Shown piece after piece: positions 9,254 to 18,002 of a stretch of 64,000 nucleotides of DNA. Both the position numbers and the translations under genes were made by a program. Source of the stretch: Gammaproteobacteria bacterium (GTDB lineage Bacteria; Pseudomonadota; Gammaproteobacteria; Eutrophobiales; Eutrophobiaceae); contig JAURNY010000010.1 in NCBI GenBank assembly GCA_030829955.1, positions 18,304-82,303 on the forward strand, given 5' to 3'. The notes under the pieces are model-generated. The model was not told where the DNA came from. It searched no databases and was given only the letters and a program-made list of their open reading frames with translations. The first letter of the stretch is position 1. The number at the start of each line of letters is the position of its first letter.

Positions 9254-9512
9254 TCGTTATTCTGCTAACCCAGACACGCCGGTAATTGGCGCGTAGTTTA
9301 TTCATAAATAAGGGGAAAAGCTATATATAGCGGGGGAAAAATAAAATACCACTAAATATTGAAATCGCTCAATAAAGTGTCGACAAAGGCAACATAAGCG
9401 ATATTGCGCTGCAACATAATAATTTATCGTCTATTTAACAGTACGATAAATGGACAAGAGCAATGATTATTCCATGTTGGGTTATAGCATTAAGTAAGTA
9501 ATTACTTATTTA
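9254..9512. other. Intergenic region with three palindromic elements
   Basis: This 259-base gap between two minus-strand genes encodes nothing recognisable. It contains the perfect 12-base palindrome GCTATATATAGC (9320-9331), an inverted repeat with 9-base arms ATTTATCGT/ACGATAAAT (9422-9451, 12-base spacer) and the perfect 14-base palindrome TAAGTAATTACTTA (9495-9508) just past the upstream gene's stop. None is followed by a convincing T-run on the minus strand. They may be operators of the transglycosylase gene or weak terminators. Confidence 0.4.
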
Positions 9513-10169
9513 TTAAGCCTTATCTGCATTGACTTTTTGTAAGCGAGCAGGAGTGCCTACGTCATTCCAGTATCCTTTGAAGTGTTGTCCGCTAACGACA
9601 TTTTTGTCTGCGGCGGCAAATAGTAATGGTGCCAATGGTCGTTCGCCTTTTGCTAAGGATTCGAAAAATGCCGGATGATAGATGGAGATACCACTAAACG
9701 TCAGTTTGGGTTCGCCACTGGATAAAACTTGTCCATCATTTAATACAAAGTCGCCTTGAGGGTGGTGTGGCGGATTATCTACCAAAACCAAATGTGCCAG
9801 ACCTGAGAGACTGGTGGGAAGCGTCTTATAATCAAAATGGGTATAGATATCAGCATTTGTCACAAGAAAAGGCTCTTGAAAAAAATCCAAAGCCTGAATA
9901 ATGCCACCTGCTGTTTCCAGAGGTGAATCCCCCTCGTCTGAATAATGTATGGTTACACCATAATCGGTACCATCATTTAATTTTTGCTGGATTTGATTAC
10001 CCATTATGGCGATGTTAATAATGAACTCGTTAATGCCTGATTTCTTTAATGCCAATAATTGATGTTCAATCAAACTGAGTCCATTTACTTCTAATAATGG
10101 TTTGGGGATCGTGTCGGTTAGGGGGCGCATTCGTTCGCCGCGACCTGCTGCAAGGATCATGGCTTTCAT
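9513..10169 (-). CDS. murU: N-acetylmuramate alpha-1-phosphate uridylyltransferase-like nucleotidyltransferase
   Basis: Nucleotidyltransferase of the sugar-phosphate class with the N-terminal signature ILAAGRGERMRPLTDTIPKP and metal-binding Asp in VTNADIYTHFDY. The 218-residue length and the gene pair with an AmgK-like kinase (4-base overlap) match MurU, which makes UDP-N-acetylmuramate from recycled MurNAc-1-phosphate in the Pseudomonas cell-wall salvage route. A mannose-1-phosphate guanylyltransferase is the usual database alternative; the kinase partner favours MurU. It belongs to a two-gene minus-strand operon. Confidence 0.85.
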   Translation of the reverse strand: MKAMILAAGRGERMRPLTDTIPKPLLEVNGLSLIEHQLLALKKSGINEFIINIAIMGNQIQQKLNDGTDYGVTIHYSDEGDSPLETAGGIIQALDFFQEPFLVTNADIYTHFDYKTLPTSLSGLAHLVLVDNPPHHPQGDFVLNDGQVLSSGEPKLTFSGISIYHPAFFESLAKGERPLAPLLFAAADKNVVSGQHFKGYWNDVGTPARLQKVNADKA

Positions 10170-11161
10170 AACTTATTCTCCAACGCTGGCATGACAGTTT
10201 CATTTAAATAGTTACATAGCCAGTCAAGTTCGGGGTATTTGTCTTGTAGCTCCAGAATATAATGTAGTGTGGGAGGAATATGCTGAAGGTAACCATGTTT
10301 GTCATCGCGCAGATATAAGCGGGCAAAGATGCCGGCGACTTTGAGTTCTCTTTGTACGCCCATTAGATCAAACCAGCGAATAAACTCATCTGTTTGAAAT
10401 GCCAAAGGTGATTTTGATTCTAATTGCTGGAGGTAATAATTTACCCATTGCAGGCGTTTATCTTCTGGCCAATTGATATAACTGTCTTTTAATAACGAGA
10501 CCAAGTCGTAAGTAATGGGCCCTTTTACCGCATCCTGATAATCAAGTATGCCCGGCGAGTTTGCTTTAGTAAGCATAAGATTTCTGGAATGATAATCACG
10601 ATGAACAAAGGTTTGTGACTGCAATGTGGCTTCTTTAATAAGTAATTTAAATAAGTCAGCCATTGATTCCTTTTCATGTTCTGATAGTTGTAGATCCAGA
10701 TATCGCTGTAAGAACCAATCAGGAAATAGATCCATCTCGCGTTGTAACAGATTCTGATCATAATCAGCTAGTCCTGTGCAATCTGCATTTAACTGAAACT
10801 GAATCAAACTATCTATTGCTTGCTGGTAAAGTTTATCTGCATTATCTGTATTAATACTTGCGAGGTAATGACTATCTCCAAAGTCAGTTAATAATAAAAA
10901 GCCTTGTTGTTTGTCGTGATGAAGTATCTCGGGTACGTTACTCTGGCAAGCTAGCAGTCGTCCGGTAATATCAATAAATGCACAACAATCTTCATATTCT
11001 GGCGGCGCATCCATAACAATATAAGTATTATCTTTAAATGCGACACGATAATAAGCACGAAAGCTGGCATCTGCTGATGCTGTTGTGATCGTAAAATCAG
11101 AAGACTGAAAATATTCAGTTAGCCATTGGTTCAGGGATTGTTGACGATCATTCATTTGCAT
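10166..11161 (-). CDS. amgK: N-acetylmuramate/N-acetylglucosamine kinase AmgK-like
   Basis: Aminoglycoside-phosphotransferase-fold sugar kinase. The catalytic loop HRDYHSRNLML has the base Asp189, and the metal site is LDYQDAVKGP (Asp207). The 331-residue length matches AmgK, the anomeric kinase that feeds MurU in the peptidoglycan recycling bypass. The ATG at 11161 has an in-frame alternative two codons later. The gene is divergent from the cation antiporter across about 106 bases that must hold both promoters. Substrate assignment rests on homology and pairing with the downstream nucleotidyltransferase. Confidence 0.85.
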   Translation of the reverse strand: MQMNDRQQSLNQWLTEYFQSSDFTITTASADASFRAYYRVAFKDNTYIVMDAPPEYEDCCAFIDITGRLLACQSNVPEILHHDKQQGFLLLTDFGDSHYLASINTDNADKLYQQAIDSLIQFQLNADCTGLADYDQNLLQREMDLFPDWFLQRYLDLQLSEHEKESMADLFKLLIKEATLQSQTFVHRDYHSRNLMLTKANSPGILDYQDAVKGPITYDLVSLLKDSYINWPEDKRLQWVNYYLQQLESKSPLAFQTDEFIRWFDLMGVQRELKVAGIFARLYLRDDKHGYLQHIPPTLHYILELQDKYPELDWLCNYLNETVMPALENKL

Positions 11162-11267
11162 CAGCGTGTTATTATCAGAAATATTAAAATTAGAGTTTGT
11201 TTTTCACTATTGTCTTAATCTGGCATTATTAATTTAATTATTATTAGTTGAAAGAGTCTAACAAGCA

Positions 11268-12233
11268 ATGTTGCTTTCCTTGGCATTCGTGATCATTGGT
11301 TTGGTGTTGCTGGTATATGGTGCTGATGTTTTTGTTGTTGGCGCAGCCAGTATTGCACGTATATTAGGTATGTCATCCCTGATGATCGGTTTGATCGTGG
11401 TTGGGTTTGCAACTTCGGCACCAGAAATTATCGTCGGTAGTGTTTCTGCCTGGAATGGTAAAACCTCCATTGCTATCGGCAATGCGATAGGATCGAACAT
11501 CACTAATGTTGGTCTGGTTTTAGGCGTCAGTATTTTATTAATGCCTATCGTGATTAATTCAAAAACGCTTATGCGCGAATTTATCCTGATGGTGTTATCT
11601 ATTGGCTTGGCGTTGGTTTTGATTCTTGATGGTAGTCTTGATCGGATAGACGGTATTATTCTATGTGTCGCGATCATGCTAGTGTTTTATGAAATTATAA
11701 GGATTGCGCGCAAGGCGAAGAAGAACGATCCAATTATTGCAGAATTTGATCAGGAATATACCGAGGTAGACTCATCCGGCAAGTCCGTATTCAAACTTAT
11801 TATTGGTTTGACCATGCTGCTAATCGGTGCCGCTCTCCTGGTTAGGGGGGCAAGTGATATTGCTCGACAGTTTGGTGTATCTGATTTAATTATCGGTTTA
11901 ACCATTGTTGCGATTGGTACCAGCTTGCCTGAATTGGCAGCCTCAATAGCCAGTCTCATGAAAAAGGAAGCTGATATCGCAATAGGTAATGTCATCGGCT
12001 CGAATATGTTTAATATGTTGGCAGTGATGGGTATACCTGCTCTTATCAATCCAGTTGCAGTGGACTCGGCAGTATACACACGAGATTATCCAGTTATGTG
12101 TGGATTAACCCTGTTGCTGGCAATTATGCTTTTTGCGACGAAAAAGCATAAACTTTATCGTGGTGAAGGGATATTATTGGCCTTTTGTTTCTTTGCCTAT
12201 CAATATTTATTGTATGTAAACACAATAACCTGA
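11268..12233 (+). CDS. yrbG: Calcium/sodium antiporter, YrbG family
   Basis: Inner-membrane cation exchanger of the CaCA superfamily with about ten transmembrane helices in two homologous halves. Each half carries the alpha-repeat ion site: GFATSAPEIIVG near residues 46-57 and AIGTSLPELAAS in the second half. A short cytoplasmic loop (about 145-170) separates the halves. The 321-residue length fits. It heads the conserved yrbG-kdsD-kdsC-lptC-lptA-lptB order and is seven bases upstream of kdsD. Confidence 0.93.
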   Translation: MLLSLAFVIIGLVLLVYGADVFVVGAASIARILGMSSLMIGLIVVGFATSAPEIIVGSVSAWNGKTSIAIGNAIGSNITNVGLVLGVSILLMPIVINSKTLMREFILMVLSIGLALVLILDGSLDRIDGIILCVAIMLVFYEIIRIARKAKKNDPIIAEFDQEYTEVDSSGKSVFKLIIGLTMLLIGAALLVRGASDIARQFGVSDLIIGLTIVAIGTSLPELAASIASLMKKEADIAIGNVIGSNMFNMLAVMGIPALINPVAVDSAVYTRDYPVMCGLTLLLAIMLFATKKHKLYRGEGILLAFCFFAYQYLLYVNTIT

Positions 12234-12240
12234 GACGCCT

Positions 12241-13221
12241 ATGTTGACTGAGAAAAACACACAATTTATTTCGCTTGCTCAAGCCGTTATTGAGGCTGAA
12301 TCACAGGCTGTTTTGGCATTAAAGGATCGTATTGATGAATCGTTTGTTAAAGCCTGCCAATTAATCATGCATTGTGAAGGTCGTGTTGTTGTTATTGGTA
12401 TGGGTAAATCAGGCCATATTGGTAATAAGATAGCAGCGACTTTGGCCAGTACTGGCACGCCTGCATTTTTTGTACATCCTGGTGAAGCAAGTCATGGTGA
12501 TCTTGGAATGATTACAACAAAAGATGTGGTGATGTTGTTATCCAATTCAGGTGAAACAGATGAGGTTGTGGCTTTGTTACCGGTAATCAAGCGCCTTAAC
12601 GTTGCATTGATTTCACTCACTGGTAATGCCAATTCTACGTTAGCCAAATCAGCTGATGTAAATCTTGATATAAGTGTTGAAAAGGAAGCTTGTCCATTAG
12701 GGTTAGCGCCTACTTCCAGCACTGCCGCAACCCTTGTAATGGGTGATGCAATCGCAGTTGCCTTGTTGGATGCGAGAGGTTTTGATGAAAAAGATTTTGC
12801 TTTATCGCATCCGGGAGGAAGTCTTGGCCGGCGTTTATTACTACATGTTAAAGACATCATGCATAAGGGAAGTGATATTCCAAAAGTTAGAGAAAATTCT
12901 AGTTTTCGGGATGCCTTAATTGAGATGACACAGAAGAAACTCGGTGTAACTACTGTGGTTGATGCTAATGATAATGTGTTGGGAATTTTCACTGATGGTG
13001 ACGTCAGACGTGCACTGGATTCTGACATTGATGTAAAACAATGTATGGTGAAAGACGTCATGACAAAACATGGTAAAACCATTCATGAAAATGAATTAGC
13101 GGCAGCAGCATTAGCGCTGATGGAGTCACATAGTATAAATGCCTTACTCGTAACTAATGAGAAGGACAAACTGGTTGGTATTTTAAATATGCATGATCTA
13201 TTAAGGGCACGGGTAGTATGA
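12241..13221 (+). CDS. kdsD: D-arabinose 5-phosphate isomerase KdsD
   Basis: Converts ribulose 5-phosphate to arabinose 5-phosphate, the first committed step to Kdo for lipopolysaccharide. The 326-residue protein has a SIS sugar-isomerase domain (about 35-175, with GMGKSGHIGNKIAATLASTG and the HPGEASHGDLGM segment) and two C-terminal CBS domains (about 205-326), the same layout as E. coli KdsD. It overlaps kdsC by four bases (ATGA), so the two LPS-precursor enzymes are translationally coupled. Confidence 0.96.
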   Translation: MLTEKNTQFISLAQAVIEAESQAVLALKDRIDESFVKACQLIMHCEGRVVVIGMGKSGHIGNKIAATLASTGTPAFFVHPGEASHGDLGMITTKDVVMLLSNSGETDEVVALLPVIKRLNVALISLTGNANSTLAKSADVNLDISVEKEACPLGLAPTSSTAATLVMGDAIAVALLDARGFDEKDFALSHPGGSLGRRLLLHVKDIMHKGSDIPKVRENSSFRDALIEMTQKKLGVTTVVDANDNVLGIFTDGDVRRALDSDIDVKQCMVKDVMTKHGKTIHENELAAAALALMESHSINALLVTNEKDKLVGILNMHDLLRARVV

Positions 13222-13763
13222 GCAGACTTGACTACAACAGCTATCTGGACAAGGCCGCGAAGATCAAGCTTGCAGTATTTGATGTTGATGGTGTTTTGAC
13301 CAATGGTCAGTTGATTCTGGGTGAAAGTGGTAATGAATATAAATGTTTCGATGTGCGTGATGGGCATGGACTGGTTATGTTATTGGAAACAGGTTGTCAG
13401 GTAGCTGTTATCACTGCGAGAACATCAAAAATTGTTGCTGAACGAATGGCCTCGCTAGGTATCGAATATGTATATCAAGGCGAAAAAGATAAAGGTGCGC
13501 GCTTATTGGCATTAATAGATGAACTTGGGTTAACGACAGAGCAGGTTTTATATGTTGGTGATGATGTTATTGATTTACCGGCCATGAGCAGAGTAGGACT
13601 TGCGGTAAGTGTTAATGATGGGCATCAGAAGGTAAGAGAGTTTGCGCATTGGGTAACTGAAAATAATGGCGGACAAGGTGCTGTAAGAGAGGTATGCGAA
13701 ACCATCATGCAATCACAGGAAAAACTGGACGCATTATTAAATCGCTACCTTGCCAGTGATTAA
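13218..13763 (+). CDS. kdsC: 3-deoxy-D-manno-octulosonate-8-phosphate phosphatase KdsC
   Basis: HAD-superfamily phosphatase that releases Kdo from Kdo-8-phosphate. Motif I is FDVDGVLTNG (nucleophile Asp22, acid/base Asp24), motif III/IV is YVGDDVIDLPAM. At 181 residues it is normal for this capless tetrameric subfamily. Its ATG overlaps kdsD by four bases, and its 3' end overlaps lptC by 14 bases. Confidence 0.96.
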   Translation: MSRLDYNSYLDKAAKIKLAVFDVDGVLTNGQLILGESGNEYKCFDVRDGHGLVMLLETGCQVAVITARTSKIVAERMASLGIEYVYQGEKDKGARLLALIDELGLTTEQVLYVGDDVIDLPAMSRVGLAVSVNDGHQKVREFAHWVTENNGGQGAVREVCETIMQSQEKLDALLNRYLASD

Positions 13764-14349
13764 ACAAAGTTTCTACAGGATTATTAATCGACCAAAGCTG
13801 GTAGCGGTCCTGATTATTGCTGCCGCTTTAAGTTTCTGGATATTGAAGTTGCTAAATGATGAATACAAGAATGATTTGATGGCGTTGGCCCATTTCCCGG
13901 ATTATTACATGCATGACTTTTCTACCTTGACGATGGATGATTTTGGCAAGCCACGTAATTTGCTGGAGGCTGAATACATGGCTCATTATCCAGATGACAA
14001 TACAACAGAATTAAATTTACCAAAGATGAAATTCTTTCGTGTAGATGAATCGCCTATACATGTTAGTGCGGATAAAGGCTGGGTCACGTCCAACAATGAA
14101 GTCATACTGTTATTAGGTAATGTCTATCTCTATCAAAATAATGTACAAGGTAATAAAGCATTGGAAGTGATTGCAGACGATGCTCGCTTACTTATAGAAG
14201 AGGATTATGCTGAAACAGATAATGCGGTGACTGTAATTAGAGGTCGAACAGTAATTAATTCAATAGGCATGCGCGCCTTTATTGCAGAGCAACGAATGGA
14301 GTTCCTTAGTAATGTTAAAACAAAGATTGAAGCAAAACATGAGCCCTAA
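13750..14349 (+). CDS. lptC: LPS export system protein LptC
   Basis: Bitopic inner-membrane protein that passes lipopolysaccharide from LptBFG to LptA. One transmembrane helix lies near residues 16-35, and a periplasmic beta-jellyroll follows, with strands such as PIHVSADKGWVTSNNEVILL. No ATG exists near the expected N-terminus: candidates are TTG at 13750 or GTG at 13756, both inside the kdsC coding end. The 199-residue length and the position before lptA match the family. Sequence conservation of LptC is low, so context carries part of the call. Confidence 0.9.
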   Translation: MPVIKQSFYRIINRPKLVAVLIIAAALSFWILKLLNDEYKNDLMALAHFPDYYMHDFSTLTMDDFGKPRNLLEAEYMAHYPDDNTTELNLPKMKFFRVDESPIHVSADKGWVTSNNEVILLLGNVYLYQNNVQGNKALEVIADDARLLIEEDYAETDNAVTVIRGRTVINSIGMRAFIAEQRMEFLSNVKTKIEAKHEP

Positions 14350-14878
14350 ACGCTTCATAGTAATTTTACTGATGTTTATCAGTTCATCTGTCATGGCATT
14401 GTCCAGCGACAAACAACAGGACATAGAGATTGAGGCTAACTCGGCAGAGATGGATGATGTAAAAGGAATATCCATTTATCGTGGTGATGTTGTTGTCATA
14501 CAAGGGAGCATTAAAATGACTGGTGATGTCATGACAGTCCATTTTGATGAAAATGGAGATATGGAGTTGGTCATCATGGACGGCAAGCCGGCAACGTATA
14601 AACAGTTGCCAGATGATAGTAAGATCTATGATGAGGCTGAGGCCTTACGCATGGAATACTACGTATTAAAAGACTATGTGATTTTGATTAATAAGGCGCT
14701 TGTGACACAAGAAGGTTTGCGTTTCAGTGGTGATCGAATTGAATACGATACGGTTAATAGCCAGATAAAGGCAAAAACAGAAGCCAAGACTGAAAGTGAA
14801 GATGGCAGTGAAGTCAGAAATAAAGATAGTGAGCGTGTGAAAATTATTATTAAAAAGAAAAATAATACTGGCGAATAA
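14339..14878 (+). CDS. lptA: Lipopolysaccharide transport periplasmic protein LptA
   Basis: Periplasmic bridge protein of the LPS transport chain. The ATG at 14339, inside the last codons of lptC, is chosen because it opens a signal peptide (about residues 1-20, ending SSSVMA). An upstream in-frame start would place that signal internally. The mature part shows the OstA/LptA repeat pattern beginning IEIEANSAEMDDVKGISIYR with glycine-spaced strands. The C-terminus is Lys/Glu-rich. lptB follows after 21 bases. Confidence 0.94.
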   Translation: MSPKRFIVILLMFISSSVMALSSDKQQDIEIEANSAEMDDVKGISIYRGDVVVIQGSIKMTGDVMTVHFDENGDMELVIMDGKPATYKQLPDDSKIYDEAEALRMEYYVLKDYVILINKALVTQEGLRFSGDRIEYDTVNSQIKAKTEAKTESEDGSEVRNKDSERVKIIIKKKNNTGE

Positions 14879-14899
14879 CCATTTAAGGATAAGTCTTTC

Positions 14900-15625
14900 A
14901 TGAGTACGTTGTCTGCCCTACATTTATCTAAATCATATCGTTCCCGACAGGTAGTAAAGGATGTCAGCGTCTCTGTGAAAAGTGGAGAGGTTGTTGGTTT
15001 GTTAGGACCAAATGGTGCTGGCAAGACCACTAGTTTCTATATGATTGTTGGTATGGTTACGTCAGACAAAGGCAATATTTATATTGATCACAGAGAAATC
15101 AGTGGATTGACCATGGATCAGCGATCACATCTTGGTCTCGGCTATTTACCTCAAGAGGCATCAGTCTTCAAAAAACTCACAGTTGCAGAAAACATTATGG
15201 CGATTATGGAGACGCGTATTCCAGATAATCCTGATTTGGCGCAATTTCGAATGGAGACATTACTGGAAGAGTTTCATATTTCACACTTACGCGACAATTT
15301 GGGTATGAGTCTATCAGGTGGAGAGCGCAGACGTTTAGAAATTGCCCGCGCATTGGCATCAGAACCGCGCTTTTTATTGCTTGATGAGCCTTTTGCGGGA
15401 ATTGATCCTATTTCAATTAACGATATTCAGCACTTAATCCATCGTTTATCCGAACAAGATATTGGCATATTGATCACAGATCATAATGTCAGGGAAACTC
15501 TGGGTACTTGTGATCGCGCTTATATAGTTAGCGAAGGAAGAATACTTGCTGAAGGCGCGCCAGAAGTGATTCTTGCGAATGAACAAGTGAAACAAGTTTA
15601 TCTTGGAGATAATTTTCGAATTTGA
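14900..15625 (+). CDS. lptB: LPS export ABC transporter ATP-binding protein LptB
   Basis: Cytoplasmic ATPase that powers lipopolysaccharide extraction with LptF and LptG. Walker A is GPNGAGKTT (residues 36-44), the signature is [16 protein letters not shown], Walker B is [13 protein letters not shown], and the switch His lies in [11 protein letters not shown]. The 241-residue length and order after lptA are as in most gammaproteobacteria. LptF and LptG are not in this window. rpoN follows after 47 bases. Confidence 0.97.
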   Translation: MSTLSALHLSKSYRSRQVVKDVSVSVKSGEVVGLLGPNGAGKTTSFYMIVGMVTSDKGNIYIDHREISGLTMDQRSHLGLGYLPQEASVFKKLTVAENIMAIMETRIPDNPDLAQFRMETLLEEFHISHLRDNLGMSLSGGERRRLEIARALASEPRFLLLDEPFAGIDPISINDIQHLIHRLSEQDIGILITDHNVRETLGTCDRAYIVSEGRILAEGAPEVILANEQVKQVYLGDNFRI

Positions 15626-15672
15626 TTAAGTAGTTTGTTCAAATCAATGAAAATTAAGTTAAAATTATTAAT

Positions 15673-17154
15673 ATGAAGCCCTCTTTACAACTCCGACTTG
15701 GCCAAAGTCTGACGATGACACCACAGCTGCAACAAGCTATACGCTTATTGCAATTATCAAGTATCGAATTACAGGCCGAGATTCAAGATGCTCTCGAATC
15801 CAATATGATGCTGGAACTGGAAGATTCCGAACAAAATGAAGCCACGAATATCGAATCACCTTCTGATAAATCTGATGATAAACAGGCTGGTCCCGAAAAC
15901 GCCGAGCGCATCGATATCCAAAATGAAACTATGCCTGATGATTTGCCTGTCGATAGTGTATGGGAAGATGTCTATGATGGTACTGGTAGTTATCCAAAAA
16001 ATGCCGAAAATGTTTTAGGCAACGATGGTTTTGAAAATCAGGATAGCAGTGAAAAAACATTGCGAGATCATTTATCCTGGCAATTAAACCTTACGCCTAC
16101 GTCGGATGAAGATAAGGTAATCGCGATGGCTATTATTGATTCAATTGACGATGATGGCTATTTAACTGAAACACCGGAAGCGATTCTTGCCTCGGTCAAA
16201 GATAGTGAACATGATATCGATGATGAAATCGGAGTTGAGGAAATTGAGGCAGTTTTGCATTTAATGCAGGCAATGGAACCTGCAGGCGTCTGCGCAAGAG
16301 ATATTAAAGAGTGTTTGACTATTCAATTACGGCAATGCGACCCGGATACGCCCTGGTTAAAAGAAGCAATGTTACTAGTCGATCATTATCTGGGTATGCT
16401 GGCTTCACGCGATTTCAATCAGTTGATGCGAAAGATGAAGCTGGATCGCGACACGCTTGCCGAAGTCGTTAACCTGATACAATCAATGAATCCAAGGCCC
16501 GGAGGGCAAGTATCCGAAACGCAAACTGAATATGTTATTGCGGATGTTTATGTAAAAAAAGAAAAAGGTATATGGCGGGTAAAATTAAATACTGAATCTA
16601 TGCCCAATCTGAGAATAAACTCCGCTTACGCTAATTTGATCAAGCGTGCCGATAATAGTGCTGACAACACCTCACTAAAATCTCATTTGCAGGAAGCACG
16701 CTGGTTTATCAAGAGCTTGCAAAGTCGTAGTGAAACCTTACTAAGAGTTGCGGTCTGTATTGTTGAAAAGCAACGCGCTTTTCTTGAGCATGGTGAAGAG
16801 GCAATGAGACCTATGGTGTTGCATGATATTGCTGAAGAGTTAGGTATGCATGAGTCAACTATTTCACGTGTGACAACCAGAAAGTATATGCATACACCAC
16901 GTGGTGTATTTGAATTAAAATATTTTTTCTCGAGTCATGTCAGTACCAATTATGGAGGTGTTGCTTCATCAACTGCGATACGCGCATTAATTAAAAAACT
17001 GATTGGTGCCGAGAAACCTTATAAGCCTTTGAGTGATAGCAAGATAGCTGCAATTCTTGAAGATCAGGGCATTAATGTAGCACGTCGCACAGTAGCAAAA
17101 TATCGTGAGGCAATGTCCATACCTCCATCGAATGAACGTAAACGACTAGTGTAA
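15673..17154 (+). CDS. rpoN: RNA polymerase sigma-54 factor RpoN
   Basis: Sigma-54, which directs enhancer-dependent transcription. The N-terminal activator-interacting region begins [20 protein letters not shown]. An acidic variable region (about 50-125) follows, then the core-binding domain. The DNA-binding part includes the helix-turn-helix [20 protein letters not shown] and the RpoN box [10 protein letters not shown] near the C-terminus. It has 493 residues. Its position between lptB and hpf/ptsN is the classical rpoN neighbourhood. Confidence 0.97.
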   Translation: MKPSLQLRLGQSLTMTPQLQQAIRLLQLSSIELQAEIQDALESNMMLELEDSEQNEATNIESPSDKSDDKQAGPENAERIDIQNETMPDDLPVDSVWEDVYDGTGSYPKNAENVLGNDGFENQDSSEKTLRDHLSWQLNLTPTSDEDKVIAMAIIDSIDDDGYLTETPEAILASVKDSEHDIDDEIGVEEIEAVLHLMQAMEPAGVCARDIKECLTIQLRQCDPDTPWLKEAMLLVDHYLGMLASRDFNQLMRKMKLDRDTLAEVVNLIQSMNPRPGGQVSETQTEYVIADVYVKKEKGIWRVKLNTESMPNLRINSAYANLIKRADNSADNTSLKSHLQEARWFIKSLQSRSETLLRVAVCIVEKQRAFLEHGEEAMRPMVLHDIAEELGMHESTISRVTTRKYMHTPRGVFELKYFFSSHVSTNYGGVASSTAIRALIKKLIGAEKPYKPLSDSKIAAILEDQGINVARRTVAKYREAMSIPPSNERKRLV

Positions 17155-17192
17155 ATAAGACGATAAAATAACAAAAAACAAGGAGTCAACTT

Positions 17193-17519
17193 ATGCAAAT
17201 CAGTGTTACCGGTCACCATGTTGATATTACTGACTCATTGAAAGACTATGTTGATAATAAGTTCGCAAAGCTGGAAAGGCATTTCGAACATATCATTAAC
17301 ATACATGTCATTCTGACCGTAGAAAAAGATCGACAAAAAGCGGAGGCAACCGTAAATATAAATCGTGGGGATTTATTTGCCGACAACGAGCAGGACAACA
17401 TGTATGCTGCTATAGACGGGTTGATTGAGAAACTCGATCGGCAATTATTAAAACACAAGGAAAAGTTGACCAATCATCATCGTGCTGAAGGCAGACACCG
17501 TGATTCTGCTGTTGAGTGA
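17193..17519 (+). CDS. hpf: Ribosome hibernation promoting factor, short form
   Basis: Small ribosome-binding protein of the sigma-54 modulation family that promotes 100S dimers in stationary phase. The 108-residue protein has the beta-alpha-beta-beta-beta-alpha fold beginning MQISVTGHHVDITDSLKDYV and lacks the C-terminal extension of long HPF, so it is the short form found in gammaproteobacteria. An AAGGAG ribosome site sits just upstream. It lies between rpoN and ptsN as usual. Confidence 0.94.
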   Translation: MQISVTGHHVDITDSLKDYVDNKFAKLERHFEHIINIHVILTVEKDRQKAEATVNINRGDLFADNEQDNMYAAIDGLIEKLDRQLLKHKEKLTNHHRAEGRHRDSAVE

Positions 17520-17552
17520 AAACCCTATTTAAACTTACATTCTTTGTGATAT

Positions 17553-17999
17553 ATGCAAATTTCTGAATTCCTTAAAATAGAGTGCGTATTTTCTGCTATG
17601 GACTGTCACAGCAAAAAAGACGCGTTGGATACACTTGCGAAAATCATTGCTGACTCCGATAGCGCAACTTCCCAGACGGAAGTTTATGATTGTTTATTGG
17701 CCAGAGAACGTCTGGGTAGTACCGGGTTAGGTAAAGGTGTTGCTATTCCTCATGGGCGTCTAAAACAGGGCAAGAAAATTCTGTCAGCTTTTATTCAGCT
17801 TGAAGAAGCAGTTGACTATGATGCGATTGATAAACAGCCGGTTGATTTACTGTTTGCTTTGATTGTGCCTGAAGAGTCAACGGAAGAACATTTGCAAATT
17901 TTATCGGCATTGGCAAAAAAATTTAGTCAGGAATCAGCATTGAAGGCATTACGATCAAATCAACCAATAGAAGAAATTTACAAACTCCTTACGGAATAA
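17553..17999 (+). CDS. ptsN: PTS IIA-like nitrogen-regulatory protein PtsN
   Basis: EIIA-Ntr, a phosphoacceptor protein with regulatory rather than transport roles (potassium and nitrogen/carbon balance in studied species). The 148-residue protein has the active-site His in GVAIPHGRLKQ and the family's GSTGLGKG motif just before it. It is the phosphate end-acceptor expected for the HPr and EI encoded about 2 kb downstream. hprK begins three bases after its stop. Confidence 0.95.
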   Translation: MQISEFLKIECVFSAMDCHSKKDALDTLAKIIADSDSATSQTEVYDCLLARERLGSTGLGKGVAIPHGRLKQGKKILSAFIQLEEAVDYDAIDKQPVDLLFALIVPEESTEEHLQILSALAKKFSQESALKALRSNQPIEEIYKLLTE

Positions 18000-18002
18000 A
18001 TC

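Noticed and set aside
11258..11677. A 139-residue minus-strand frame opposite the antiporter gene
   Set aside because: Antisense to hydrophobic codons of yrbG; low-complexity Ile/Thr/Pro composition with no domain.
12492..13082. A 196-residue open frame on the minus strand within kdsD
   Set aside because: It is fully antisense to a conserved isomerase gene, has no ribosome site or recognisable protein, and arises from codon bias on the coding strand.
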